Origin: Lagopus muta
Taxonomy: Eukaryota > Chordata > Aves > Galliformes > Phasianidae
Direction: 5' to 3'
Length of the DNA: 64,000 nt
NCBI RefSeq assembly: GCF_023343835.1
Contig: NC_064433.1
Location: 71,384,032 to 71,448,031 of the forward strand
Shown here: one piece after another, positions 34,501-47,484 of the stretch
Layout: each line of letters begins with the position of its first letter
Numbering within the stretch: the first letter of the stretch is position 1
The notes under the pieces: generated by a model
The model's input: the letters and a program-made list of their open reading frames with translations, nothing else
What the model was told of the DNA's origin: nothing
Databases searched by the model: none
Program-made: the position numbers and the translations under genes

Positions 34501-37500
34501 GACTCCAAATGCATCTATTTTTAAAGTGAGGCAGAGTCAGGCCAGTTAACACATGGTGGAAGAACTTGTTCTTCCCATCAGGAACAGTTGGTCTCTCCCC
34601 ACTCACTCTGTTTATTTGCAGGCAGCAGACTTTTCCTTTTGGCCTTCTCTCTTCTCCCATTTAATTTGGATTGGCCATCTCTTCCATTTAAACAGAATCC
34701 AGCAGTATTTCAATGCCAGGAAAAATACCAAAATGCTGCTCTCAAAGCCACAAAGGATTCAATTATTTCCTGGAGACGATATGAAGCTTATAGAATTACA
34801 AGAGATGGTTATCAACTCTTGCTTGTGGAATAAAAGGGCTGGAATTGAGTAGAATAGAAATCATTGTGCTTTTGCCTATGAAAGTCTCCCAGATCATTTC
34901 ATAAAATCAGGTTATGTGCAGGTGGCAGGTGGAGGAAAGGGGGAATAAGTCTTGGCACTTTCTTATCCTTATCTCTCTCCCAGCTCTGCACTAGGCTTGG
35001 GTTTGGGAGTGGTGGCTGTGCAGAGAAGGGAGCAAGCTCAGTGCTGCATCCCACAGCCTTCATCCCCACTGCTCCCTCTGTAGACTAGCATCTTCTCACC
35101 AGGCAAAAAATATTGGTTAACTGTTTTATTAGTTGGAGGAGAAGTGGCTGCTCTTGTCTGGGGAGAACTAGAGAAGAGGCACCAGCATGTCATTTTTATG
35201 CCACTTTGTTAAGCTCACTTGCTTATTTTCCACATGAGCCGTAATTTTATGATGATGGAAAACAGGATATGTGTTTAGGACATGATAGGTGAACAAATTT
35301 TCATGGTAAGGGTTATACTGGTGTGTCTGGGAGTAAACAGGAGTCATGTGGACACGTGTATGCATAATGCCTGTTGTACTGGACTGTGTGTGGGAATTCA
35401 AAATAGCTCTTGGACTTAACTGCAGTAAAATAAAGTAATCTTTTGTATGTGGTATGAAGGAGCTGAGAGAAAATGCAATCTCTCCTTTGAGACAACATTC
35501 TTAGCAAAGTCTGGGGAAGGAAGGATATATTTACTTCATCAGTTACAGCACCTGCATTTTGGCTGTTCAGTCATGAAGCAGCTCTCCTTCTAGAAAATCA
35601 GGTTTTATATATGGCATTTATGCAGTCAGCCAAGAATAGCTCTGGTTAGGTAGCCTGGTAACACAACCTGTACAAATGAGATCAGAGCTTCTACAAAGAA
35701 ACCCAGATAAGAAACAGCTGATTCCAGAAGCACTGCTTGAAATACAGCCCTTAGTCCTATTATTGCAGGCTATTTCTGCAGGCTGTGGCCTCCCCAGGTC
35801 TCTTTCAGTTTGCTGTTGTTTTGTATTTTAAATGAGCATGATTTTCAACTCACTGCATGAGAAGACACATTTCTTTTTTAAGGAAGAAGGAGGAAAATTG
35901 GTGTAGCATTGTCAACGCATGTTGGTGCTTCCATTGTAGTAGCTGTTGTGGTCACAGTGGAGTTAAGGAGAAAGAGGAAGATTACTTTGTGGGCACTACT
36001 TTGAGTGCAGCCAATTTTTCAAATTAAGAGTAACTAAGGGGAGAAGGCAGTACTCTGATCTAGAGTCCAATATGGTGGGAGAGACCAAGAACAAGAGATG
36101 CTGGCTTGCTGACTAAAGGACACAATCACATAGAGGAATGCACACAGGGTTTGAAAACAAAACAGAGTTTGGCTCCCAGTGTGACCCCAAGATCTGGAGA
36201 ACCACCCAGAGACCCTGGGCCCAGAGGGCCAGCTGCCTACATTTGCCCTCTGTTGCTTTTCTCTTGCCCACAGTCCTGCAGAGAAGCCCTCAGGTTTGCT
36301 TCTCAGAAATGACTGGCATCAAGTACCACCCATGTCAGACCAACAGGATGCTTCTTACCCCAAATGAACACGTGTATCCAAGTCAGGCCCTTGGCAAATA
36401 TTCCAAGATGATATTTTTCCTGCCATGATCCCGGTACAGGGTGTACAAAGAAGGAAAACAATCTTATGCAGATCCCCTGCTGAGCTTGGCCAACAGACTG
36501 CAAGTCTGTTGTGTTATACACAGCCATACTCGATCAGACCCATGTCCTGCCTCTAGAATGCTGGGCTGAGACCTTCCTTCCACTATAGAGTGGGATGGTA
36601 AGATTCCATCATGAGTTCTTCGGTCCCTTGTTGCAGCTGAGTCTTCAGTAGCATCCCCAGGCTCTGCAGAGAGCTTTAGGCCACAATTAAGTCCCATAAA
36701 AAACAAAGGACTGTGTGAACGCATATGCTTCTCTGCCTTGAAAGTGTATAAAATATAATCTTGAGTTGCAGACATTTGTGCAAAGCCCGCATTTTCAGTT
36801 TCTCCATTGCTTTCTTTCAGATTGGCTAGAGATAGGACATGTTTTTGTATGTGAATTCAGGCCCCCTAGGCATCTGAGCTGAACTGTGGATCAGTGATAC
36901 TTCTAGCCAGTGAAATTTGGGATCTAACTTTAAGCATTTTGTTGCTCACCAAAGCAAGCAGAGCATTTCTTGATCACGGGGATGTCTATTCTTCATCTAT
37001 CCTGCTACTTCAAGGCTTAATTCAGCAAACACTGAAAATGTGTCAGTTGGTCTTCCCACTGCCTACCTTCCCACCTTCACTTCCTCCAGCTATTTGTTTT
37101 GAGTTACTTGCTCAGGAGTTGTTTTCCCTTTGATTTCAGAAGTTTGCCTCGCACAGCAAAAAACCCTGCTATTTTGTTCTCTTTGGTACTTGGCAGGAAA
37201 GTGAAAGGAACACAAAGAAGAAAAAGAGAATTTTTTTTTTTCTTTTTTTTTTCCTGATGATTTAACACACAAGTGTTCTTTTTAGTGCTACTGTTGCTGC
37301 TGTGTTAGAGCATCATCTTTTCTCAGGCATGCCAGAGCTACCATAGAGAGGATAAAACTCTTAGCTCTGCTTTGCTGGACCTAGCAGCTGACTGGGAGCT
37401 GAGACCTGCCCATATGCCTGCTGCTCCGAGTAAGGCTCCCTCGGAAGCTGTTTTGATGCAGGTGATAGAGTCGGACAGAGCAGCTTTTGTGCAGAGATTT

Positions 37501-37957
37501 GCACAGCTTGTTCCTCTGCTTTACTGCTTTAGTGAAAGTTGAAACAGGTGTGCTGGAGCCACTCTGTTCATTGCACTGTTTGTTTTTTTTTTTTTTTCCA
37601 GGTTCATAGTCCTGCATATTATTTTATTTTGTGATGTTCCTTATTTTCAGTTGAGGGTGACCTTCATCTCCTTGGGACATATGGAATGGTAGGTGAAAGC
37701 TCCCAGGTAGTTTTTTCCAGATAGCTGGGAAAAGATGTACTTGGCAGCAGGGATGGCAGTTGGTTCAGGAGTGTATCTGAGAAGTCTGAGCCTCTAATTT
37801 GGGATGCATACTTTCTGGTTTCAGCCAGAAGACTAGTTTCTCTCATGATATTTTTGTTTTCTTCTTCCACCACCAGCTGCGAGCAGGAAACACCCGGGGC
37901 ACACAGTGTGAAGGCGATCCAGCAAAGCCAGTTATATGAACTCTAACTTTTTGAGGG

Positions 37958-37983
37958 TTTTTTTTTTTTTTTTTTTTTTTTTT
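37958..37983. repeat. Poly(T) tract, 26 bases
   Basis: Uninterrupted T run. No transposon is recognised next to it. Confidence 0.95.
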
Positions 37984-39567
37984 GAGAGAGTGAGAAGCAG
38001 GATGGTTCAGTGCAAACAGGACCAAAAGGGCCATTTCTCTCCTTTCTTTCTCTAACAATCTCAGTCTCTCTCTATGCGCTGGCATGAGAGAAAACTGAGA
38101 GTCTTTCACCTTCTTCTTGCTGCAAAGCAGTGCGGGAAAGTCTTGCTCACAGAATGAAAGAAGAAGCAGGAAGAAGGAGATGAACAGCTGAGCTATTATT
38201 GCAGAAAGAAGCTACAGGAAAAGGGAGAACAGGAAGGACTGGCCATGTAACTTTGAGAAAAAGCACAAACGTGGTGGTGGACAATTGCAGAGACAGCAGA
38301 TCCTCTCCGTCTCACAGAGCACATGGAGGTACCAGGGAGCCCCTGCCCAGGGACACTGGCAACTTTCAGTCAGTTCCAGCTACTGACAAATACATGGAAA
38401 TTCCATGCTGTAAGTCAGCTATCAAAACAAGGAAAAAAAATGGCTGAGACAGAGAAAGTGATGTATTAACACTAATAATTGGAAAACTGCTTAATAGCTG
38501 GAGATGCTATGGGCATGGATAAATAAAAACATGGTGAGGAGGGTACAAATTACAATATTATCCTGTCAGGATGTTGATAACCCTTTGCTGCAATCTGTGG
38601 AAGAGAAAACTTATCTGTACTGATGCTTTGGACACTAGTCCTATGTGTGTCTTGCTTTTTTACTTCCATACACAATTTATCAATATAGGAAACTGCACAT
38701 GTAGTGGTGGCAAGTACATGAATTCAAATTATAGATTAGTTCTTGAGCCTAATTTGCAGGTCATTCTTCAAAGGCCCCTGTCGAAAAAATATTATGCATG
38801 TCTATTTTCTTCTTGAAGGAAAAGTCTTCTAATTCTTCCTACAGCAAAAGAATGAAAGCAGTAATGTTGGAGTTGAAATCATTTGCAAGCATTAAGTATT
38901 AATAACCAAGTAATTATCATAGCAGTAACCCTAATGAAAAACACTAGGTTGAGTTTCCAGAAGGTTATGCTGTGCAAAGATGGAAAGAGATTTCATGCAG
39001 TTCATTGCCCTGCCTGTACAGGGCAGTTTCTAGGCTGAAGAATTCAGCAGTTGGTGAACTGAACACTCACTTATCTTGGCCTCTGCAAGTCTGCCTTTAC
39101 CAATAAAAGCAACTGTGGAATGAGTAGAGCTATGCAAAACATCAATGTGCTTGCAGGCAAGAATACTGGCCTCGAGGATTTTGATGTAGAACTGTTTTTC
39201 TGTGCAAATGAATCTAGAAGAAACCTTCACATGGTTTTGTCTCAAACTGCTGGTGAAAAATATTCTAGACCGTCATGTTGGACTTTTATGTTTTCCCAAA
39301 TCTCAGATTCCCATTTTTTTCCCTGAGACACTGAGTTAATACTCCATAAACAAATATAATTTTAGGTTCTGCTGGGCAGATTTTCATTAGTGCTTGTACT
39401 GAACTTCATGCAAACCTTTTCATGGTCCTGGTTATCTTGTAAACTTCAGGACTGCAAGAAAGTGAAAGAGACTCTCCATTTACCCCATGAACAAGGCCTA
39501 TTTTCCTCTTCCTCTGACCATTCACTTGGGCTTCTAGGTCCTTTTGACTTATGAGCCATAGCTAACA

Positions 39568-40677
39568 TATGTTCATGACAGACTGGGTAGATGAGGGGAA
39601 AGCAGTAGATATTGTCCACCTCACCTTCAGCAAGACTTTTGACTGTCTCTCACAACATCCTTGTAGGTAAGCTTAAGAAATGTGGGATAGATGAGTGGAC
39701 AGTGAGGTGGATTAAGTAAGAACTGGCTGACTGTCAGAGCGTGGAGGATAGTGATCAGTGGCACACTGAGTCTAGGTGGAGATCTGCAGGTAGTGGTGTT
39801 ACCCAGGGGTTGGTTCTGGGTTTGTTTGCTTAACAACTTCATCAGTGATCTGGATGAAGGGATAGGATGCTATCTCAGCAAGTCTGATGATGATATGAAA
39901 CTGGGAGGAGTGGATGACACACCAGAAGGCCATGCTGCCATTCAGCAAGACCTGGACAGTCTGGAGAGTTGGGCAAAGCAGAAACTAATGATGTTCCACA
40001 AGAGCAAGTGTAGAGTTCTGCACCCGGGAGGGAATAACTGCATACATTAGTACAGCTTAGAGGCTAACCTGATTGAAAGGAGTTCTGCAGAAAAGGCCCT
40101 GGGTGTACTGCTGGACAACAGATTGACCATGAGCCACCAATGTACCCTTGTGGCCAAGAAGGCCAATCAAATGTCCTGGGATGCATTAAAAAGACTGTAG
40201 ATAGCAAGTCAAGAGAGGTTCTCCTCCCTCTCTGCTCTGGTGAAGCCACATCTGGAGTACTGTGTCCAGTTCTGGGCTTCTCAGTTCAGGAAAGACAGGA
40301 CAGGAAACTACTGGAGAGTCCTGCAGAGGGCTGTAAAGTTGATTAGGGGCCTGGAAGCCTTATGAAGAAAGGCTGAGACCTGGAACTGTTAGGCCTAGAG
40401 AAGACGGAATGGGGATCTTATCAATGCTTACAAATGTCTAATGGGCAGGAGTCAAGAGGATGTGGCCAGACTTTTTCCAGTGGTGCCCAGTAACAGGACA
40501 AGGGGCAATGGACACAAACTGGAACACAGGAATTTGTAAGACTTCTTCTCTGGAGATATTCAAAACCCTTCGGACACTTTCCTATGTAGCCTGTCTAGGG
40601 AACCTGCTTTAACAAGGGGGTTGGACTAAATGATCTCCAGAGGTCCCTTCCAATCTTTATGATTCTGTGATTCTGTG
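39568..40677 (+). mobile_element. CR1 retrotransposon, plus orientation, with reverse transcriptase remnant
   Basis: About 1.1 kb of the 3' part of a CR1 LINE. The start reads as the CR1 reverse transcriptase (GTAGATGAGGGGAAAGCAGT, then TTCAGCAAGACTTTTGAC). Frame 39751-40050 keeps NNFISDLDEG, DDDMKLGG and DLDSLESWAKQ, the region of the RT active site and thumb, but the catalytic motif is degraded (SDDD where F/YADD is expected) and frameshifts and stops follow. The 3' end is the CR1 tail, TCCAATCTTTATGATTCTG and octamer repeats. The element is inactive and 5'-truncated. Confidence 0.95.
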
Positions 40678-40806
40678 TTTCACTAAGTATGTCGGCTACT
40701 GAAAACCACAAAGTCTAGAGATGTGCTTCAAAATAGTTTTCTTGTTGTGCTGAACTTTGTACACAAAGTTCACTGGAGTCTTCTATGATGAGAATTCTAG
40801 CCTGGA

Positions 40807-41183
40807 TCACAGAATCATAGAATTGTAGGTTTTCTTTTTCTTTCTTTCTTTCTGGATTTTTTTTTTTTTTTAACATAGGAAAGCATCCAGGTGGGTTTTG
40901 AAGATCTCCAGAGAGGAGTCTCCAAAACCTTTCTGAGCAGCTTGTTCTAGTGTTCTTAAGTAAAGGATTTTTTCCTCATGTTTAGATAGAAATTCTTGTG
41001 TTCCAGTTTGTTCCTTGTTCTGTCATTGGGCACAGGCGAAGAGAGCCTGGCCAGATGAGGCCTCATCACAGAAGAGCAGGGGGGGAGGAGGACCTCCCTT
41101 GACCTGCTGGCCACACTCTTTTGAATCCACCCCAGGACACCATTAGCCTTCTTAGCCACAAGGCCACTCTGCTGGCTCACAAC
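40807..41183 (-). mobile_element. CR1 fragment, minus orientation, interrupted by a simple repeat
   Basis: The plus strand starts CACAGAATCATAGAATTG (reverse complement of the CR1 3' end) and later carries CTCTTTTGAATCCACCCCAGG and GCCTTCTTAGCCACAAGGCC. A CTTT and T-rich tract at 40832-40873 interrupts the 3' part. It faces the previous CR1 tail to tail. Confidence 0.92.
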
Positions 41184-41184
41184 T

Positions 41185-42960
41185 CTTTCTGAGTATGTGT
41201 ATTTGAGAATTCTAATTACAAAAATGTTGCAAGTTTTGATTCTGAGATGCAAAGATTTTTTTTTTTTTTTTTTCACTACAAACAGGACAGATATGTCGAA
41301 TCCTTAAATATTATTTGTGTTTGAATTTTTACCTCCTTGATGTCTCCTTTGTAATGCTCTCCTTATCTGGAACCACTATTGCTGAACAGAGCAGTACTGA
41401 TGGGTTTGTAACAACAGTCTTGCCTGAGAAAAACAGTTGTTCTTTTTGCTTTTCTCTGTATGCATGTGTAAGGGGGATGGACTCCTATTCTAAACTTTGA
41501 GACAAAATCAGGTGACATAAGTCACCTCACAAGAAGCATCTGTCTGTCACTGATGACTAAACCTGAGTGCTAGATTTATAGCGAATGCCTAAGTTTTAAA
41601 TAGAGGTCTCAGATTAGGTGAGGTAAATCCCACCCACAGAGAAAGTTTCTGATCAGTTGGAGCTCATGAAGGAATATGGAAATGTGTGTTAAATTTTCCA
41701 GTGTTGAGACTTTAAAAAATACTGGGAAAATCAAATACCAAATAACTCTTCATAAATTACAATAGCCTAAAACAACATTGGAAACCACTATTTCGTTGAA
41801 CAAAACTTCATCATAAAGATCTTATGTGGTAGAGACTCTTCTATTTGCCTTCTTTCAAGATGCAGCTGTAATAACACAGCATATGTGATTTTTATGTGAT
41901 ATCATAATCTGTTAGCTCTGAGAACTAGAGAGCAGGCCCATATAACTAGCTTAGCCTCACAATGATAAACGTGTCAAGATACAAAAATCAGCTCTTCCTT
42001 GACCAATGAGAGAAAGATGTCACATAACAGAAGATGACATGCTATGCTGGCATGAGCAACATTCCCACAATTAATTATACCAAATACATTATGTAGTAGT
42101 TGTTGCTTGATGACAAAGGAGGGATAACTATTTGTGTAAACATGCCAAGTACGAACTCTCCACAGATGCTGATTGTTGTCCCATATTTAGTAAGAAGTAA
42201 ATCAGTATTTGGAAGATAGGCTCTAGATTCAAACAGAATGATAACTTGGAAGAGCACTAACGACTGTTTGAGAGGCTGCAGGTAATATTCCTAAAAATTC
42301 TTGAAAAACAGTTTTCCCCTATTAACAGCAAAGAGAAGTTTGACATTTTCTTGTATTAGGACTCACTGTGGCCATAGTGAACAAGAGATTTTTTGCTGAT
42401 TATACAGTGGCTTAGAAACTCAAGGCAAGTTCAAAAGTTCCTAACAGCACTTCCAAACAAGAACTTTGTGAATACAATGCAACAATGAGTATGCACATTT
42501 GCTGGAATATAAAAACAAACTATCTTCAAGCTGGATCTGTGATTCCTCTCTGACTGGTATGTTTACTTTTTGTTAATATTGATTTCTTCTGATCTTCAAC
42601 TGCCTCTTTATCATTCTACAAGATCCACAGTTAATTGCTTACTGACAATAACATTAATAGCAATAAAATGTTAAGCTTACAATAGGTACTACTTACAAGA
42701 AAATTGTGAATAAAGGATTTTATACAGCCAAAAACCTCATTTAGGGAATACAAAATGATATTCTATGTGATTTAGTGTACAGTGAAGCTGAACAGTATTG
42801 CATAATTTTTGATATCATAACAAATGGCTGACAAGCAGTGCAGAGGCATATGATACATCCTGAAAAAGGTTCAGACATGAGATTGATATATAAGATTAGG
42901 AAGCCATAACCCATATGTGACCTATTTGGAAAAAAGAGCAAGGCTAAATTCAGTGAATGA
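41185..42960. other. AT-rich segment without recognised gene
   Basis: Nothing coding or repetitive is recognised apart from a T-run at 41258-41273. Composition is markedly AT-rich, as between the flanking CR1 copies. Confidence 0.5.
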
Positions 42961-42965
42961 AATTG

Positions 42966-44830
42966 TCGAATCATAGAATAACCAAGGTTGGAAAAGACCT
43001 CTAAGATCATCCAGACCAACTGTCCACCAATATCACCAATATTTCCCACTAAACCATGTCCCTCAGTATAACAACTAAATGAATCTTGAACACCACCAGG
43101 GATGGTGACTCCTCCCTGGGCAGCCCATTCTAGTGCCGAACCACAATCTTGGAGAATTATTTCCTAATGTTCAACCTCAATCTCCCCTGAGGCAACTTGA
43201 GACCATTCCCTTTGGTCCTATCCCCAGTTACACAAGAGAAGAGACCAACCCCCAGCTCACTACAACCTGAGGTAGTTGTAGAGAGCGAGAAGATCATCCC
43301 TGAGCCTCCCCTTCTCCAGACTGAACAATCCCAGCTCCCTCAGCAGCTCCTCATAACGCTTGTGCTCCAAAACCCTCACCAGCTTTGTTGCCTTTCTCTG
43401 AGCATGCTCCAGGATCTCAATGTCTTTCTTGTAGTGAGGGGGCAAAAACTGAACACGGTACTCAGGGTGCAGCCACACCAGAGCTGAGTACAGAGTGATA
43501 ATCGCTTCCCTGCTTCTGCTGGCAACACTTTCTGACACAAGCCAGGATGCCATTGGCCTTCTTGGCCTGGACACACTGCTGGCTTATGTTTAGTTGAGCA
43601 CAGCCACTAGCCCCACATCCATTTTCTCTACACAGACTTCCAGCCACTCTGCCCAAATCCAGTAGCACTGCTTCAGGCTATCGTGGCCAAAGTTCAGGAC
43701 CTAGCACTTGGCCACCGCCCAGTAGTGCAGCCTGTCCAGATCCCTCTGCAGGGCCTTCCTGCCCTCAGGCAGACCAATGCTTCCTCCCAACTGGGTGTCA
43801 TCTGCATACTTACTGAGGGTGCACTCAGTGCCCTCATCCAGGTCATCAATAAAGATATTAAACAGCACAGGCCTCAGTACCGACCCCTGGGGAGCACCAC
43901 TTGTGACCAGTTATCAGCTACATTTAGCCCTACTCACCACCACTCTGTGGGCCTGGCCCTCCAGCCAGCTCTTTACCCAGCAAACAGTTTACCTGTCCTA
44001 GCTGCGGGCCATCAGCTTCCCTAGGACAATACTGTGGGAGACAGTGTCAAAGGCTTTGCTGAAGTCTAGCTAGACCACATCAACAGCCTTTCCCTCATCC
44101 ACCAGGTGGGTCACTCAATCATAGGAGATCAGGTTATTTAAACAGGACTTGCCTTCCATTACCCATGCTAGCTAGGCCTGATCCCCCTGTTGTCTTGCAT
44201 GTGCCACATGATCTCACTCAAGATGATCTGTTCCATACACTTCCCTGGCACCAAGGTCATGCTGACAGGCCTGTAGTTCCCTGGATCCTCCTTATGACCC
44301 TTCTTGTAGATGGGAATCACACTGGCAAGCCCCCAATCCTCCAGGACCTCTCCAGTTGAGAAGGAATGCTGCTAGATAGCAGGAAGTGTCTTGGCAATCA
44401 CCTCTGCTAGCTCCTGCACCACCCTTAGATGGGTTCCATCTGCCCCCATGGACTTGTGACAGTCCGGGTAGAGTAGCAGATCTCTGTGTCCACCTGAATT
44501 ATAGGTTTATTCTGCTCCCCATCCCAGACTTCTAGGTCAGGAAGTAGCGTATCCTGAGGATAACTGGTCTGACTTTCAAAGACAGAGGTAAAGAAATCAT
44601 TGAGAACCTCAGCCTTTTCTTTATCCTGGGTGATTGAGTTCCTCACTGCATCCAGTAATGGATGGCGATTCTCAGATTCTCTTTAGCCCTACTCTCACTG
44701 TTAATATATTTGTAAACAAGTTATGTATTTGCTAGTCGCTAGGTTGAATTCAAGCTTGGCTTTTGCCTTTATAATTTTCTCTCTGCATATCCTACAACTT
44801 CATTGTACTCTCCTGACTTCTTCTATCATG
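42966..44830 (-). mobile_element. Long CR1 retrotransposon, minus orientation, with degraded ORF2
   Basis: About 1.8 kb, the longest CR1 here. The plus strand begins with the reverse-complement 3' end (AATCATAGAATAACCAAGG). Minus-strand frames keep the C-terminal ORF2 region at 43260-43574 ([19 protein letters not shown]) and an N-terminal RT piece at 44425-44646 (KEKAEVLNDFFTSVF), with several frameshifts and stops between them. The left part near 44700-44830 still resembles CR1 (AATTTTCTCTCTGCATA), so the 5' limit is approximate. No intact ORF remains. Confidence 0.93.
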
Positions 44831-44834
44831 AAAA

Positions 44835-47320
44835 AAAATGTTTTCCATGAGGAGCTCCATTAAAATAAAGTGTGCATAACAGCTTACTCCAAAATAGCTT
44901 TGCCAGGAGCTTCTACTCCTCTTCCTGAAGTAGAATCTTTGTTTTTGTTTTCGTACTATAGAATAATTTTTCCAAAAGAAGCAGTTAAGCCCAAAATTTT
45001 TACAGTTCCCTCATAAAGCTGTAATAAAATTTGCTTGAGAGAGTGATTCATGCTTTGTATTTGTTGCCCTTTATACTCTCTATTGCCTAGAGCTAGTACA
45101 TCTGACAGCAATGGTGGGCATGAGAATAACAGTGCTGTGAATCTTCCCCAAATGGCAGTAGTTGTAGTCTGGTTTGTAAATGAAAATGCCACCAAATGGC
45201 ATCAATAGCATGGAAACTGATTCCAGGATTTTAAAACACTGAAATTTAAGGCTCAACTTGTGTTGAGCATGTATATCTTTGTTAGGTGTGTTGCTCTTGT
45301 TTTTTTTTTTTTCCTGAAAGTTGCAGGCCAGGAGACAAAATGTAATGGATGTCCCCCTTTCTTAGTCTCTTCAGAAGAATTCTCATCTTCGGCTGCACTA
45401 GCAGCTACTGTGAGCACAAAGCATTTAAAAATTCTGTATTTAAAGATATAGGTGGAAGGCTGAGGTTTTGCAGAACCTTTAGGAAGTGTTCTACTGGGCA
45501 CTTAAATTCCTGGGTTACTAAAATGCTTCTGAAGCTTTTACCCAGGAACTGTAGACACCCACTTTTGAGAATGTTACCTAGAGGAAAAACAAGCCACTGA
45601 TAAATGATAGGCATTGTCTACGTTTTGGAAATCTTCCTAGTTATTTACACATCTGTGTATTATCTTGTATTGATCACTGGGTTTTGTATGTGCATGTGTG
45701 TCTTGTTTCTCTCCCCTCCCCCTTCCTCTCCCCTCTCCTTTTCTTCTTTTATTTTATTTTATTTTCTTTCCTTCTTTTTTTTTTTTTTTTTTACAGTTCA
45801 TCTACTGCAAACCTTAATTCAATTATAGAAACCAAACACCCAGGCATGCATAAGAGTGCTTGTTTTATAGAAGATGAGCACGGGGACTCCAAAGCCAGTG
45901 TAGAAATCTGCTATTGCAGAAAAACTTGACTTTAGCCTTTATCTATGACTAAGTTTATTTTTTTCTTTCTTTCCATTCTTTCAAGAATTGTGTGGCCCTG
46001 GTGACTTGAAGAAAAATTCATGAAGTTCAGGTCATTTTATCAGTCTGTGCAGCCGCTCAGCCAGTAATAAACATTTTATTAGAACAGTGATAACTGGAAT
46101 AGTAGGGTGCATTTGAGCTAGCAAGCCACATGAAAATGAGAGACAGTTGCTGAAATCAAGAGAACTACAAAGTGAAGGAACAAAAGCATAAGTAAGTGAA
46201 TTATTACGCTGGGCTCAGAGATGTGACATACCAAGTGCTGTGCCTCCTATAAATTTGATGGTTTGATGATTTACCATAGGAGGGCTTTTCAGTAAAGAAA
46301 ATGAAAACTTCTAGGAGGGCTCTTCAGTTCCAAGAAACAGCACCAGGAGAGATGTACTCTTTGTGTCACAACAGCTGACTTGGCATTAAAAGCACTGATA
46401 CCAGTGAATGAGTCTGGAAGAAGCTTCATTTTCATTCCTATTAGGGTTTAAAAGCACTAGTGCCAGATCCCACAGTTCTTGTTAAGCAAAGCTTTCATTG
46501 ATGTGTTCTTAATCTGGAAAAAGTCAACATAGTTATTTATGGAACTGTAGTGCCTAGGGGCTCTAATAAAAACTGTGCTAGACATTGTACCTATATTTAG
46601 TAGCAGCCAGTTAATGTCTCATAGAACTTAGTGGTCTGCATAGACAAGACTGATAAAGCAGATAGGGGGTAGGAATTGATGTTATTCTTGTTTTAAAGAT
46701 GGAGAGCAAGGGTTGGAGACGGCTGGGGGATTTTTTCTAAGCCATGTAGTGATGTTGGATGTTTATTTCCCATGCATTTTCAGTGGAACTGGCCATATAG
46801 ATCCCTTGGTTGTGCTGAAAGTCTCAGCCAAACATAAGCACCCTAGTTTTGGCAGGATATTGGGAAGTCTGTGACAAATGTGTAATTAGTATAGATCTAG
46901 ACATTCCAGACCAGCTTGCTAAGCCAAGAACATCCATTTTTGGAGATAGTTTTCCTCCAGTTAGGGCTGCAGAATTCAGACCTAAGAACCATGTCTTTGG
47001 TCAATGTAAGGATATAAAAATAAATTGTTAGAAAACAGGGCGAAAAGGAAATGTAAGCCCATAGAATCTTGATTACCCTGAAATCTCCTTTGTCCTCAAT
47101 GCATGTGGCTCCCTCTTGCCTTTTGTAGAAGCCATCTGAAACCCACCAAGACTCGATTGCATCGCAACTGGATACCTAGGCTTGGGCTGGCTGTCTGAAG
47201 AGAACTCTTTTAAGCGAAATTTGGCAGCTATGCCTGGAGCACCTAGGTCCATAGAAACCTAGCCTGTCACAGGAATTTAGGCCAATAACAACCACTGTGT
47301 TTTGGAAAGTGACCAAGAAG
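44835..47320. other. Gene-poor segment
   Basis: No gene is recognised. A long pyrimidine tract at about 45707-45794 includes (TTTTA)n units and a T run. Other stretches are ordinary AT-rich DNA. Confidence 0.5.
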
Positions 47321-47324
47321 GCAG

Positions 47325-47480
47325 AAAAAGGACTCTGGAAAATTGGAAGGTGTTCAGAGAAGAGCTCACCAAATGATCCGAAGCCTAGAAAATATTCCTT
47401 ACATTGAGAGTCTTCAGAAACTCCATCCATATATTTTGCTAAAGAGAAGGCTACAAAATGATTTATTAGAGATATCTATA
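47325..47480 (+). mobile_element. Relic of an ancient CR1/L3-type LINE, ORF2 C-terminus
   Basis: A plus-strand frame reads MEGVQRRAHQMIRSLENIPY and continues IESLQKLHPYILLKRRLQND, matching residue by residue the conserved LINE C-terminal pattern (QRRATKMI, LE, PYEERL, LEKRRLRGD) seen in the younger CR1 copies of this window. Nucleotide similarity to those copies is low, so it appears to be an older family. Confidence 0.6.
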
Positions 47481-47484
47481 TGGG

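Larger units (their letters stand above)
29870..39560. other. Gene-poor segment between CR1 copies
   Basis: No gene is recognised. ORFs are short (up to about 120 codons) and without motifs. Contents are a strong hairpin at 31540, T-rich runs at 31962-31973, 37228-37252 and 37580-37595, and the 26-base T-run at 37958. Confidence 0.5.

Noticed and set aside
39751..40050. ORF with NNFISDLDEG and DLDSLESWAKQ that might be taken for a host gene
   Set aside because: It is the degraded reverse transcriptase of the CR1 element at 39568-40677.
43260..43574. Minus-strand ORF of 104 codons with [19 protein letters not shown]
   Set aside because: It is the C-terminal part of CR1 ORF2, not a host gene.
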